Shown one piece after another: positions 28,424 through 35,981 of a stretch of 64,000 nucleotides of DNA. The stretch comes from Thiofilum flexile DSM 14609 (GTDB taxonomy: Bacteria; Pseudomonadota; Gammaproteobacteria; Thiotrichales; Thiotrichaceae). Where the stretch lies: assembly GCF_000380185.1 (NCBI RefSeq), contig NZ_KB904748.1, positions 1 through 64,000 on the forward strand, in the 5' to 3' direction. The first letter of the stretch is position 1. The number at the start of each line of letters is the position of its first letter. The notes under the pieces were generated by a model, which did no database searches, was not told the origin of the DNA, and saw only the letters and a list, made by a program, of their open reading frames with translations. A program made the translations under genes and the position numbers.

Positions 28424-28705
28424 CTATTCCCAAAACCGCTTATGTGCTTCGCGTTCCACCTCAGCACGGGTCAAACCAATATCCCATAATTGTTCTTTAG
28501 TTAAATCTAATAGCTCTTGGCGGGTACGTTGTCTGATCCGTAATTGACGCCAATGTATCAGGACATACCAAGTGATACTAAATATTTGCCACAGCTTATT
28601 GTCACCTTGTTCTTGTAATAAAGGAGGTATTACGCTGCGTTTTTGTGTGCTAGGTGTTTGCTCCACTCTGGTATCGAGCATTTTAGGGAGTAGTAATGTT
28701 TTCAT
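28424..28705 (-). CDS. DUF1127 domain protein
   Basis: A 93-residue protein ending in the DUF1127 signature: TRQELLDLTKEQLWDIGLTR followed by AEVEREAHKRFWE. Short Arg-rich DUF1127 proteins in other proteobacteria take part in RNA turnover and metabolic tuning; the longer, more variable N-terminal half here carries no known domain. It is divergent from the MocR regulator gene, and the intergenic region holds three TGACAG-type sites, so it may be the regulator's target. Confidence 0.85.
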   Translation of the reverse strand: MKTLLLPKMLDTRVEQTPSTQKRSVIPPLLQEQGDNKLWQIFSITWYVLIHWRQLRIRQRTRQELLDLTKEQLWDIGLTRAEVEREAHKRFWE

Positions 28706-28787
28706 GATGTAATCTCTTATTCTTGATGCTATTAGCTTAGGGTATGCTCCTGATTTATTACAGATTCAGAATTTTAAATATTTTACT

Positions 28788-28843
28788 ATGACAGATTGGC
28801 TTATTGAGTACTGTCATGTTAGCTTTAATACGGATCTGTCATG
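28788..28843. promoter_or_regulatory. three CTGTCAT-type half-sites, candidate MocR operator
   Basis: ATGACAG at 28788, CTGTCATG at 28811 and CTGTCATG at 28836: one inverted and two direct copies spaced 23 and 25 bases, about two helical turns. MocR/GntR-type regulators often bind direct repeats of this spacing. The sites lie between the divergent DUF1127 and mocR-like genes. Confidence 0.55.
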
Positions 28844-28869
28844 GTATAAAGCTATATTTAGGTGATTTT

Positions 28870-30300
28870 ATGAAACTGTACGAGTCTCTGGCGGAGACAT
28901 TACGTGAGCATATTGAGCAAGGTTTTTATCAGGTGGGGGATAAATTGCCCTCTGTGCGGCGGCTCAGTGCAGAACATAAAGTCAGTCTTGCGACGGCTCA
29001 ACAGGCTTTATGGTTGTTAGAGCAACAACATTGGGTTGAGGTGAAAGCTAAATCAGGTTTCTATGTCAAAGCGCGGCAAAGTGCGCCACCTATTCCACAA
29101 ATTAGCCGTCTGACACAGTACCCTTTAGAGGTGTCACAATGGGATGAAGTGCTGGATTTATTATCTTGCCGTGAGCGTAATATACTCAATCTAGGACGGG
29201 GTTTATGTGATGTCACCGCACCAACCTTAAAACCTATACTGCGTTTATTGAGTGATAGTATTAAAAGCCGAGGGCAACAACTATTAGCCTATGACTCCTT
29301 GGCAGGACAAATAGCGTTACGGGAGCAGATTGCTCGTTTAGGAGTTGCTTCCGGTACTCACGTTCAGGCTCAAGATCTGATTATTACCACCGGCTGCCAA
29401 GAGGCTTTATCGATTAGTATTCAAGCGGTGACTAAACCGGGGGATATTATTGCTATCGAGTCACCCTGTTTTTATGGCGTGATGCAAATCCTCAATGCAC
29501 ATGGAATCAAAGCATTAGAGATACCCTCGCACCCAACCCATGGCATGAGTATAGAAGCCTTAGAAATGGCGCTAGATCAATGGCCTATTCGTGCCATTAT
29601 GGTGATTCCGGCCTTTAGTAATCCCCTCGGTAGCTGCATGCCTGATGCTAATAAGCAACGCCTATTACAACTCGCTCAGCACTATGATGTACCCATTATT
29701 GAGGATGATATTTATGGTGAGCTAGCCTATAAACAGCCACGCCCACGCACGATTCAATCCTTTGACCAAGAAGGCCGAGTGATTTTATGCAGCTCCTTTA
29801 CTAAAACGGTTGCAGTAGGTTTACGCGTGGGATGGATAGTACCCGGACGTTATCGGAATCGGATTTTACATTTAAAATATATTAGTACCGCCTCGGCAGT
29901 TTCTATTACGCAATTAGTTCTGGCTGATTTTATTGAGCAAGGTTATTATGAGCGCCATTTGCGTAAGATTCGCCAGCAATATCAAATTGGACGGGATAGT
30001 ATTATTCGTCTGATTGAGGAAAGTTTTCCAGAGAGTGTGCGGGTGAGCTTCCCAGAGGGAGGCTTTGTTATTTGGATAGAGTTTCCCAATGATTTTGATA
30101 CGGTGCAATTAGACAAACGTATGATGCAGCATCATATTAAAATCCCCGCTGGTAGTGTATTTTCAGCGTCAGGTAAATATCGCAATTGCACTCGAATAAA
30201 TTATAGCCGTGCCGCATTAGATGAAAAGATACGTGATGCTATAAGACTAGTCGGTCAAGAGGCTAAGCAACTCATAATGGATACTCAAAATCAAAAGTAG
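28870..30300 (+). CDS. MocR family (GntR-HTH / aminotransferase) transcriptional regulator
   Basis: About 476 residues. Residues 1-75 are a GntR winged helix (LREHIEQGFYQVGDKLPSVR), followed by a fold-type I aminotransferase domain. Effector-domain motifs include TGCQEALSISIQA, PAFSNPLG, the EDDIYGELAY Asp/Tyr region and SSFTKTVAVGLRVGW with the PLP lysine. Such proteins sense PLP or amino compounds and regulate adjacent genes. The ATG at 28870 follows AGGTGA; the longer ORF from 28804 begins inside the operator region. Its 3' end overlaps the convergent membrane hydrolase gene by 29 bases. Confidence 0.9.
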   Translation: MKLYESLAETLREHIEQGFYQVGDKLPSVRRLSAEHKVSLATAQQALWLLEQQHWVEVKAKSGFYVKARQSAPPIPQISRLTQYPLEVSQWDEVLDLLSCRERNILNLGRGLCDVTAPTLKPILRLLSDSIKSRGQQLLAYDSLAGQIALREQIARLGVASGTHVQAQDLIITTGCQEALSISIQAVTKPGDIIAIESPCFYGVMQILNAHGIKALEIPSHPTHGMSIEALEMALDQWPIRAIMVIPAFSNPLGSCMPDANKQRLLQLAQHYDVPIIEDDIYGELAYKQPRPRTIQSFDQEGRVILCSSFTKTVAVGLRVGWIVPGRYRNRILHLKYISTASAVSITQLVLADFIEQGYYERHLRKIRQQYQIGRDSIIRLIEESFPESVRVSFPEGGFVIWIEFPNDFDTVQLDKRMMQHHIKIPAGSVFSASGKYRNCTRINYSRAALDEKIRDAIRLVGQEAKQLIMDTQNQK

Positions 30301-31186
30301 TAATTTCTTTTGAAATTACAGCGTTGTTTTTCATGGTATAGATAAGAGCATAGGTGTTATCAGAGTAAATAACATTATAGATATAAATTTGATCATTAAT
30401 TATTTTATAGGCTGGAAATCTAGCATATTTTAAAAATTCTACTAGGTAGCTATCTTGAGTAATTGCTGACGGTAAAGCATTAAGATCAAGAGATTTATGA
30501 AGTATTACTCCTGCTTTATCGCTTTCTATGACAGCAAAAGAGCCATTATTTTGAGTAGCTATGCTCTTCCATCTCCAAAAAGTCTTGGGTGTGGTGGTTA
30601 AGGCTGAATAGCTAATGTTTTCCTTATTGAGAGTAGCAATACTAGTTTGAGTAAAATAGGTTTTATAGATAAACATTAGTGAAAAGTAAGTTATATATGT
30701 AGCCATAAATATTTTTAGTATACGAATGGCTAAGGCTTGTTTTTTGAAATAAATATAGGCTACGTATATAAAGAAAGCAGACGATATTGTTAGAAATATA
30801 GGATCAAAGGAATGAATAATATCTAAAGCATAGATTTTATCAGAGAGTGGATAAAATAAAGGTGCCCCATATTCGTTAATATGATCTAGCCATATGTGTA
30901 AAATATAGTTTAAAGTGGTTATTGTATAGATCAGTAGAAAATTATACTCTTTATTAAAAGATTTAAAAAGTAAGCTAATGAGTAATGTATAAAAAGGAGA
31001 AATTAGCAGGGAATTAGTATAGCGTCGATGTGCTAAATATTCTATACTGCCAGGGTGATAAAAGATTGCTAATATATCGGGGATAAATCCAGCAAAGCAA
31101 GCTAGTAAAATTAACTTGGTATTTGCTTTCTGATAAAGAATTTTCGTGGCTATAGCAGAGATAGCTATATGATCTAACAGCATCAT
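30272..31186 (-). CDS. YdjM/DUF457-type membrane-bound metal-dependent hydrolase
   Basis: A 304-residue integral membrane protein. The N-terminal half resembles the YdjM/YbcI (LexA-regulated in E. coli) family: LDHIAISAI at the start, GFIPDILAIF, an HRRYTNSLL motif near residue 53 and HIWLDHINEYG near residue 98, with His/Asp residues likely binding metal. About five hydrophobic segments are seen. The remaining 130 residues look periplasmic. The gene is clearly more A+T-rich than its neighbours, which suggests acquisition. The biochemical activity is unproven for the family. Confidence 0.8.
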   Translation of the reverse strand: MMLLDHIAISAIATKILYQKANTKLILLACFAGFIPDILAIFYHPGSIEYLAHRRYTNSLLISPFYTLLISLLFKSFNKEYNFLLIYTITTLNYILHIWLDHINEYGAPLFYPLSDKIYALDIIHSFDPIFLTISSAFFIYVAYIYFKKQALAIRILKIFMATYITYFSLMFIYKTYFTQTSIATLNKENISYSALTTTPKTFWRWKSIATQNNGSFAVIESDKAGVILHKSLDLNALPSAITQDSYLVEFLKYARFPAYKIINDQIYIYNVIYSDNTYALIYTMKNNAVISKEITTFDFEYPL

Positions 31187-31360
31187 AATAGATTATTATA
31201 CCTCAACCCTGTGATATGGTTTATGATTATATAGTCTTTAAATTCCATATAATACTTCTTCATTCATATATATAGGTTTTTTAAATTAGTGTGTTTAAGT
31301 TTTTTTCATGATCTCAAAAGGGCTTGCAAAGTCAATGCGTTGTTAAAAATAATCTTATAG

Positions 31361-31501
31361 GTGGAGGATTCGCTCACCTGTACTTGCTGTGATTCGTGTG
31401 TATTGCAAGCTAAAGAGTTTGCCGCAGCAGGTCTAAAAGACCCGCTATGGGCAAATTGGGCTGAACTAACGTTTAGAGCCGCGTCCAAATACGAGTATTA
31501 A
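31361..31501 (+). pseudogene. remnant of queC (7-cyano-7-deazaguanine synthase), C-terminal end only
   Basis: One plus-strand frame of 46 codons carries TCTCCDSC followed by VLQAKEFAAAGLKDPLW, closely matching the C-terminal zinc-binding tail of QueC (CGKCDSC, then LRxKGFAEAGxKDP). A stop codon lies directly upstream in frame, and no further QueC sequence is seen to the left. The fragment overlaps the 3' end of the antisense rhomboid gene by 36 bases. I infer a decayed queC gene; the protein-level match is from memory. Confidence 0.55.
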
Positions 31502-32206
31502 TAATGTCCCCACGATAGCCCCACCGACATGGGCAAAATGAGCAATGCCATCTCCAAAAATAGAGAATCCGGTGACACCTGAAAGTAGGTCAATTAGAAA
31601 TAAAACCGGTACGAAATACTTAGCGGCAATCGGATAAGGGATGAAGATAAATACTAGTTTATGATTAGGAAAGCAAAACGCATAGGCCGCTAAAATACCA
31701 TAAATCGCTCCAGAGGCTCCCACCGTGGGCGTATGATAGAAACTATAATACTCTCCCACTAGTTGATTCGTTAGGCCTGCTAAATTAGCCGGATATAAAC
31801 CTTCCTCTAGAATACGAGTAAGATCCGTGCTATTTAATCCTAAGTTCTGAAACTGAGTGGCTAGCTCATTAAATTGATAGGTATTAATTATATTATAAAT
31901 ATACCCAGCACCTAAGCCACACAGTAAATAAAAAATCAAAAAGCGCGTAGAACCCCAAAGAGATTCTAAGTTTCTGCCAAACATCCACAGCGCTAGCATA
32001 TTAAACCCTAAGTGCATCCAGCTACCATGCATAAACATACTGCTGAGGTATTGCCAAGTCTGAAAATTGGGATTGGCGGGTAGATACAGCGCATAAGCCT
32101 GAGGTGTGGGTAATAGTTGGTTGGTATCCAGAACAAAAGCCAACACACATAATGCGATGAGCGTGTAAGTTACAATAGGAATAGGGCGGTGGTATTCAGT
32201 ATTCAA
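31466..32206 (-). CDS. rhomboid family intramembrane serine protease
   Basis: A 246-residue polytopic protein. The rhomboid catalytic dyad is visible: GASGAIYG (Ser, near residue 165) and HFAHVGGAIVG (His, near 226), plus HLGFNMLALWMFGR in TM2. A 45-residue loop insert lies between TM3 and the catalytic helix. It cleaves membrane proteins within the bilayer. It is encoded just downstream, in the same direction, of a subtilisin carrying a GlyGly-CTERM-like tail, the type of tail processed by the rhomboid-related rhombosortases; whether this larger rhomboid does so is unknown. Confidence 0.9.
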   Translation of the reverse strand: MNTEYHRPIPIVTYTLIALCVLAFVLDTNQLLPTPQAYALYLPANPNFQTWQYLSSMFMHGSWMHLGFNMLALWMFGRNLESLWGSTRFLIFYLLCGLGAGYIYNIINTYQFNELATQFQNLGLNSTDLTRILEEGLYPANLAGLTNQLVGEYYSFYHTPTVGASGAIYGILAAYAFCFPNHKLVFIFIPYPIAAKYFVPVLFLIDLLSGVTGFSIFGDGIAHFAHVGGAIVGTLLILVFGRGSKR

Positions 32207-32287
32207 AGGAGTATCTAATTGGTGGTTAAAAATATGTAGAAAGTGCAGTCGTTTTTTAGAGTTAATGGTTGGGGATAACGACGAAAG

Positions 32288-32340
32288 CGCCTAGTACGAG
32301 TAAGTACTTTGGTATACCTACCTTTAGCCCGTACTAGGCG
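32288..32340. repeat. 11-base inverted repeat between rhomboid and lipoprotein genes
   Basis: CGCCTAGTACG and CGTACTAGGCG form a perfect 11-base stem around a 31-base loop. It begins 6 bases after the lipoprotein gene stop (minus strand), so it may terminate that transcript. The loop shares CTTTGGTATACCTA (13 of 14 bases) with the sequence at the right edge of the 25199-25306 element. Confidence 0.5.
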
Positions 32341-32346
32341 GGTTTG

Positions 32347-32715
32347 TTATTGAATCCGCATAATCCGATCCGGTTCGGCGTATTCGACAAATGGTTGAGC
32401 TTGTAATTTGGCACTCAATGCTTCGGCTTGTGCTAAGGGAATGGGTTGAGCGGTGGTAATAATATGTGCATTACCTGACATGGGGCGCACATAGTTTAAG
32501 TTTACTCCAGCGGCTTGAGAGAGTTGTGCCATTTGCTGTGCGGATAGAGGCTGATGGCTGTCTTGATAGCTGGGTTTGAATTTAATAATAATCTGCGCGA
32601 CAGCATTCTGGTCGGCAACGGGCTGAGGCTTGTTAGGTGCGGCTGTGTTATTGGGGCTTGGGGCACAAGCCAGTAAGAGAACCGCTATTAAGCTGAGTAA
32701 GCATGCTTTGATCAT
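32347..32715 (-). CDS. lipoprotein resembling a subtilisin propeptide (I9-like inhibitor)
   Basis: A 122-residue lipoprotein: signal peptide with lipobox LLAC (Cys near residue 17), a Pro/Asn linker, then an 80-residue domain ending in QPFVEYAEPDRIMRIQ. This domain aligns with the propeptide region of the S8 protease encoded just upstream: both have IIxKxKP, Y(V/K)RPMSGxAH, a PxxxxQAE helix and EYAxPD. Free-standing I9-like domains act as protease inhibitors or folding chaperones. I infer a membrane-anchored inhibitor or chaperone of the neighbouring protease. About 18 bases separate the genes. Confidence 0.75.
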   Translation of the reverse strand: MIKACLLSLIAVLLLACAPSPNNTAAPNKPQPVADQNAVAQIIIKFKPSYQDSHQPLSAQQMAQLSQAAGVNLNYVRPMSGNAHIITTAQPIPLAQAEALSAKLQAQPFVEYAEPDRIMRIQ

Positions 32716-32733
32716 AGTATGAATCCTGTGAAG

Positions 32734-34359
32734 TTAGGCCAATGAGCGGCGCTTAACGAATCTAAAGCCAGCGAGACTCGCAAGTAGGGCAAGGAGTAAG
32801 CTATCTACATTACCCCCTCCACCACCGCCAGAGCTACCGATTGTTGTTGTGGGTGTAGTTGGGGTGGCGTTCCAATCGGTAGTGGCGACTAAAGTACCGG
32901 CTCCGGTATTAGCACAGCTATCCATACTTAAACCTTTCACATAACGCACGGCACGGCAGGCATCTAAGAGTCCAGCACCTAGCTGGGTTTGCCAGCGGTC
33001 TGCATAAGGGTAAGGACGCGCGGAGGCTTTTAAGGCGGCTTTAATTTGGGCAGGCGTTAGGGTGGAGTTTGCAGTTAGCATCAGGCCAATCACCCCTGAT
33101 ACATGGGGGGCGGCTTGGCTAGTTCCGGCGATATAACCGTACTGAGTTGTACCTCCAACCGTGGAGAGAATACCTTGGGTACTGCCGATGGCATACATAC
33201 CCGGAGCGGCAACCGTAATCGGTGAGCCATAATTACTAAAAGTCGCTTTTTGCCCATTGGAGGCCACAGCAGCTACCGTAATGACATTATTACAGTTAGC
33301 TGGACTATGAGGCACAGTATCTAAATTCAATCCGGTTTCAACATTGCTATATTGAGCCGAACATAAGCCTACCATCGAGCAACCATTGCCAGCGGCGACT
33401 ACGACATTAGCACCCCGCCCATAGGCATAATCAATGGCCTCTTGTTCGCTTTTATTACAAAGACCTAATCCCCCTAGGCTGAGATTAATCACCTTAGCCG
33501 GGCGCGGATTAACCGGTAGATAGCCTCCCGTACTGGTTCCATTGCTGACTTGTGGATCACCCGCCGCCCAACGAATCCCATCAATCACATCCGAGGTATT
33601 CGCTGCATCAGAGGAACCAAATACGCGCACATATAATAAATAAGCATTCCAATCAATACCACTGATTCCGAGGCTATTATTGGTTTTAGCCCCAATAATC
33701 CCTGTCACATGCGTACCATGCCATGAAGTGTCGGTTTCAGTTGGATTAGTATCCCGGTCATCCCCATCACCACTCTCGACTGAGGTATTATTAATCACCA
33801 TATCATAGCCACCATAGGCCAGCTCCGGTACACCGCGTCCCGTGAGATCAGGATGGCTAGGGGTAATACCCGCATCGACCACGGCAATCGTGACGGCTGA
33901 GGAGCCGGTGGTTTCATCCCAAGCTTGTACCGCATTAATCGCACCCGGATAGGTGGCGGGGGATTGTAGATTCCATTGTGAACCAGAGTAGTAAGTGTCG
34001 CTGGGGATAGTGGCGAGGTATTTTAGGTAATCGGGTTGAGCATATTCAATATTACTTTGTAGGCTCACCGTTTTAGCATAGCTCTCGGCCTGCTCGCGGG
34101 TCATGGGGTAGGGCAAATAGAGCACATGAGCACTACCTGACATAGGGCGCTTATAGCGTAAATTCGACGCCGTATTAGCCGCTAAAGTCGTCAAGGTAGT
34201 TGAGGTCATAGCCGGACGCATACCAGCACTCGTGGGTTTGAGCTTAATAATGAGCTGACTAATCAACGGCTCTTGTGTCCCATTCGCGAGCGTAAGGCTT
34301 TGAGCCTGCGCGAAATAGGGAAGTAGTGTAATGCTAATAATCCCAACAAATTTCCACAT
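32734..34359 (-). CDS. S8 family serine protease (subtilisin-like) with GlyGly-CTERM-like tail
   Basis: About 541 residues: signal peptide (MWKFVGIISITLLPYFAQA), I9-like propeptide (near 25-110), and a subtilase domain with the catalytic triad in VVDAGITPSHPDL (Asp), HGTHVTGIIGAK (His) and GTSQAAPHVSGV (Ser). The C-terminus has a Gly run (SSGGGGGG), a hydrophobic helix and FVKRR, the layout of GlyGly-CTERM sorting signals. The protein is therefore probably exported and released from the membrane after tail cleavage. The ATG at 34359 is used, with GGAG 9 bases upstream; the longer ORF begins with TTG. Confidence 0.92.
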   Translation of the reverse strand: MWKFVGIISITLLPYFAQAQSLTLANGTQEPLISQLIIKLKPTSAGMRPAMTSTTLTTLAANTASNLRYKRPMSGSAHVLYLPYPMTREQAESYAKTVSLQSNIEYAQPDYLKYLATIPSDTYYSGSQWNLQSPATYPGAINAVQAWDETTGSSAVTIAVVDAGITPSHPDLTGRGVPELAYGGYDMVINNTSVESGDGDDRDTNPTETDTSWHGTHVTGIIGAKTNNSLGISGIDWNAYLLYVRVFGSSDAANTSDVIDGIRWAAGDPQVSNGTSTGGYLPVNPRPAKVINLSLGGLGLCNKSEQEAIDYAYGRGANVVVAAGNGCSMVGLCSAQYSNVETGLNLDTVPHSPANCNNVITVAAVASNGQKATFSNYGSPITVAAPGMYAIGSTQGILSTVGGTTQYGYIAGTSQAAPHVSGVIGLMLTANSTLTPAQIKAALKASARPYPYADRWQTQLGAGLLDACRAVRYVKGLSMDSCANTGAGTLVATTDWNATPTTPTTTIGSSGGGGGGNVDSLLLALLASLAGFRFVKRRSLA

Positions 34360-34450
34360 GGAAATAATCTCCAATAGCTAGATAAACTTATTTTAACATT
34401 GATTGTTAACTGAGAAATGAAATACTACTACATTGGAGTACTGTAATTTT

Positions 34451-35296
34451 CTAGGTGAGTGCTTGTACTACTTCAAGCGGTAAATCGACTGCATCCGCCA
34501 CTAGTTCAGCGCTCATACCTTTAGCCAATAAGCGTAGGGCTGTTTCTTTTTTCTCTAATAGTTTTCCTTTCTCCAGACCGATCTGCTCACCCTTTTCTAA
34601 CCCCTCTAGTAATGCTCGCTCTTCAGCCTCTTCTCGCTCTTTAGCACGAAGCTCTTCCTCAGAATATTCATCTTTCATCCGTGCATATTCGGCAGGGGTA
34701 ATGCCATCTACTTTAATCGTGGAGATAATTTTCTGAATATCAGGGCGTAGGTAGTTACCTTCTTCTATTTTTCCATCCAGACTATCCTCAATCGCTAACA
34801 TCCATTCACGCCACGGTTCTGGCGTTTCAGCGTTGACGTATTTAGGGCAGAGGTAGAGGATTTTATGAGGAATTTCGCCAACACCTTTGCCACGGCGGTT
34901 TTTAGGATCAAAATCGATTTCTAGTACATCTTCTTGGTGTTTGTCTGTGCCTGTGAGCACGACGATGGTATAGACCTTGAGATCGGGATGGTAATTTTTG
35001 GAGCTGGTCACTTGTTCCAACAATGCCGCGCAATGATAGTGTAAAAAGCGGTCATAGTGGTCACTATAACGACGGTGCTGAATATCCACGATCACCCGAT
35101 TGATTTTATCTTCAGCGAATAGATCAAAGCGTACATCGACAGGGCCTATGGGCTTATCGAAGGATTTCTCGGTTTCTACTTTGTCAATTTGTAGCTCAAT
35201 ACCTAAAATATCGCGCACGAAGGCTTTGAAGGTATCGACGGGGGAAAAGGCTTTTTTGAATATGACCCCATAACGGAGCGAGGCTACTTCTTTCAT
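34451..35296 (-). CDS. Rpn family / PD-(D/E)XK nuclease (transposase-like)
   Basis: A 281-residue protein of the Rpn (recombination-promoting nuclease) / PDDEXK_2 family. It opens with YGVIFKKAF, carries DVRFDLFAEDK and RVIVDIQHRR near residues 53-75 (nuclease core residues), and ends with a Glu/Lys-rich coiled coil and the family's terminal LLAKGMSAELVADAVDLP segment. Rpn proteins are DNA endonucleases that promote RecA-independent recombination; some have been linked to phage defence. No mobile-element ends are visible around it. Confidence 0.85.
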   Translation of the reverse strand: MKEVASLRYGVIFKKAFSPVDTFKAFVRDILGIELQIDKVETEKSFDKPIGPVDVRFDLFAEDKINRVIVDIQHRRYSDHYDRFLHYHCAALLEQVTSSKNYHPDLKVYTIVVLTGTDKHQEDVLEIDFDPKNRRGKGVGEIPHKILYLCPKYVNAETPEPWREWMLAIEDSLDGKIEEGNYLRPDIQKIISTIKVDGITPAEYARMKDEYSEEELRAKEREEAEERALLEGLEKGEQIGLEKGKLLEKKETALRLLAKGMSAELVADAVDLPLEVVQALT

Positions 35297-35491
35297 GGGT
35301 GTGTCCTGTTAGGGATAAACTAGGGTAAGTATAACATGGTGGGGTAGGTGGGGATGTCATTTAATTAGAGGTTAGTTGCATGGCAACTAATCTGTCGTCA
35401 AATTAAATCTTGACTTTTACAGTTAAAAAGATCAAGGGCTTTGTTGTCCACTTTTATTTGGAGTGTAAGAGTAAATTTTTGTGAAAATTTA

Positions 35492-35767
35492 TTAATTTTT
35501 CATTAGTTGCCAGTTTCCACTGCGAGCTTCATCAACAGATAGCAAAATAGCATCTCTAGTCTCAAAGGCTCTTTGATCCTTATTTAATTGCTGATTCAGC
35601 ATTTTTCGCTCACCAAATATCGTCAAAACTTGTCTTACTTCATCACTTCGAACCAAAAGGAGTTGCTTACCTATTACATTAATCGTCGAGTCATAATTTT
35701 TGCAGGCTAATACGGTAATGCCGCTTGAGAGTTCAAATTTGTCCATGATATTCATTACAGCAATCAT
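35492..35767 (-). CDS. hypothetical protein
   Basis: A 91-residue soluble protein without a recognised domain. It has a plausible ribosome binding site (GAGA region about 9 bases before the ATG) and sits alone between the Rpn gene and ltrA in A+T-rich DNA. Internal in-frame ATGs at 35755 and 35746 could also serve as starts. Codon use looks acceptable, but coding status is not certain. Confidence 0.45.
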   Translation of the reverse strand: MIAVMNIMDKFELSSGITVLACKNYDSTINVIGKQLLLVRSDEVRQVLTIFGERKMLNQQLNKDQRAFETRDAILLSVDEARSGNWQLMKN

Positions 35768-35862
35768 TTTTAGAGTCTCTTATTAATCACAGATTTGACC
35801 CATTGCTCAAAATCATTTTAGTGGTTGATTCACCTATTTATTACAGCCTTATCTGAAAGCAT

Positions 35863-35898
35863 AGCAAAGACCTGATGAATGATGATCAGGTCTTTGCT
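35863..35898. promoter_or_regulatory. perfect 14-base stem hairpin upstream of ltrA
   Basis: AGCAAAGACCTGAT and ATCAGGTCTTTGCT enclose an 8-base loop, 84 bases before the ltrA start. It sits between divergent genes, so it does not terminate either of them in an obvious way. It could be an operator or a leader hairpin. Confidence 0.45.
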
Positions 35899-35981
35899 GG
35901 CAACAATATTAAAAAGTCTGGCCTTGTGCCACAGGGTAGTGGCTAGGTTATGATGGACGCTTTTCGGTATAGGAAAGCAGT

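Noticed and set aside
35372-35390. Hairpin TTAGTTGC-ATG-GCAACTAA between the Rpn gene and the hypothetical gene
   Set aside because: It has a short stem with a 3-base loop in A+T-rich DNA and no terminator tail; a chance palindrome cannot be excluded.
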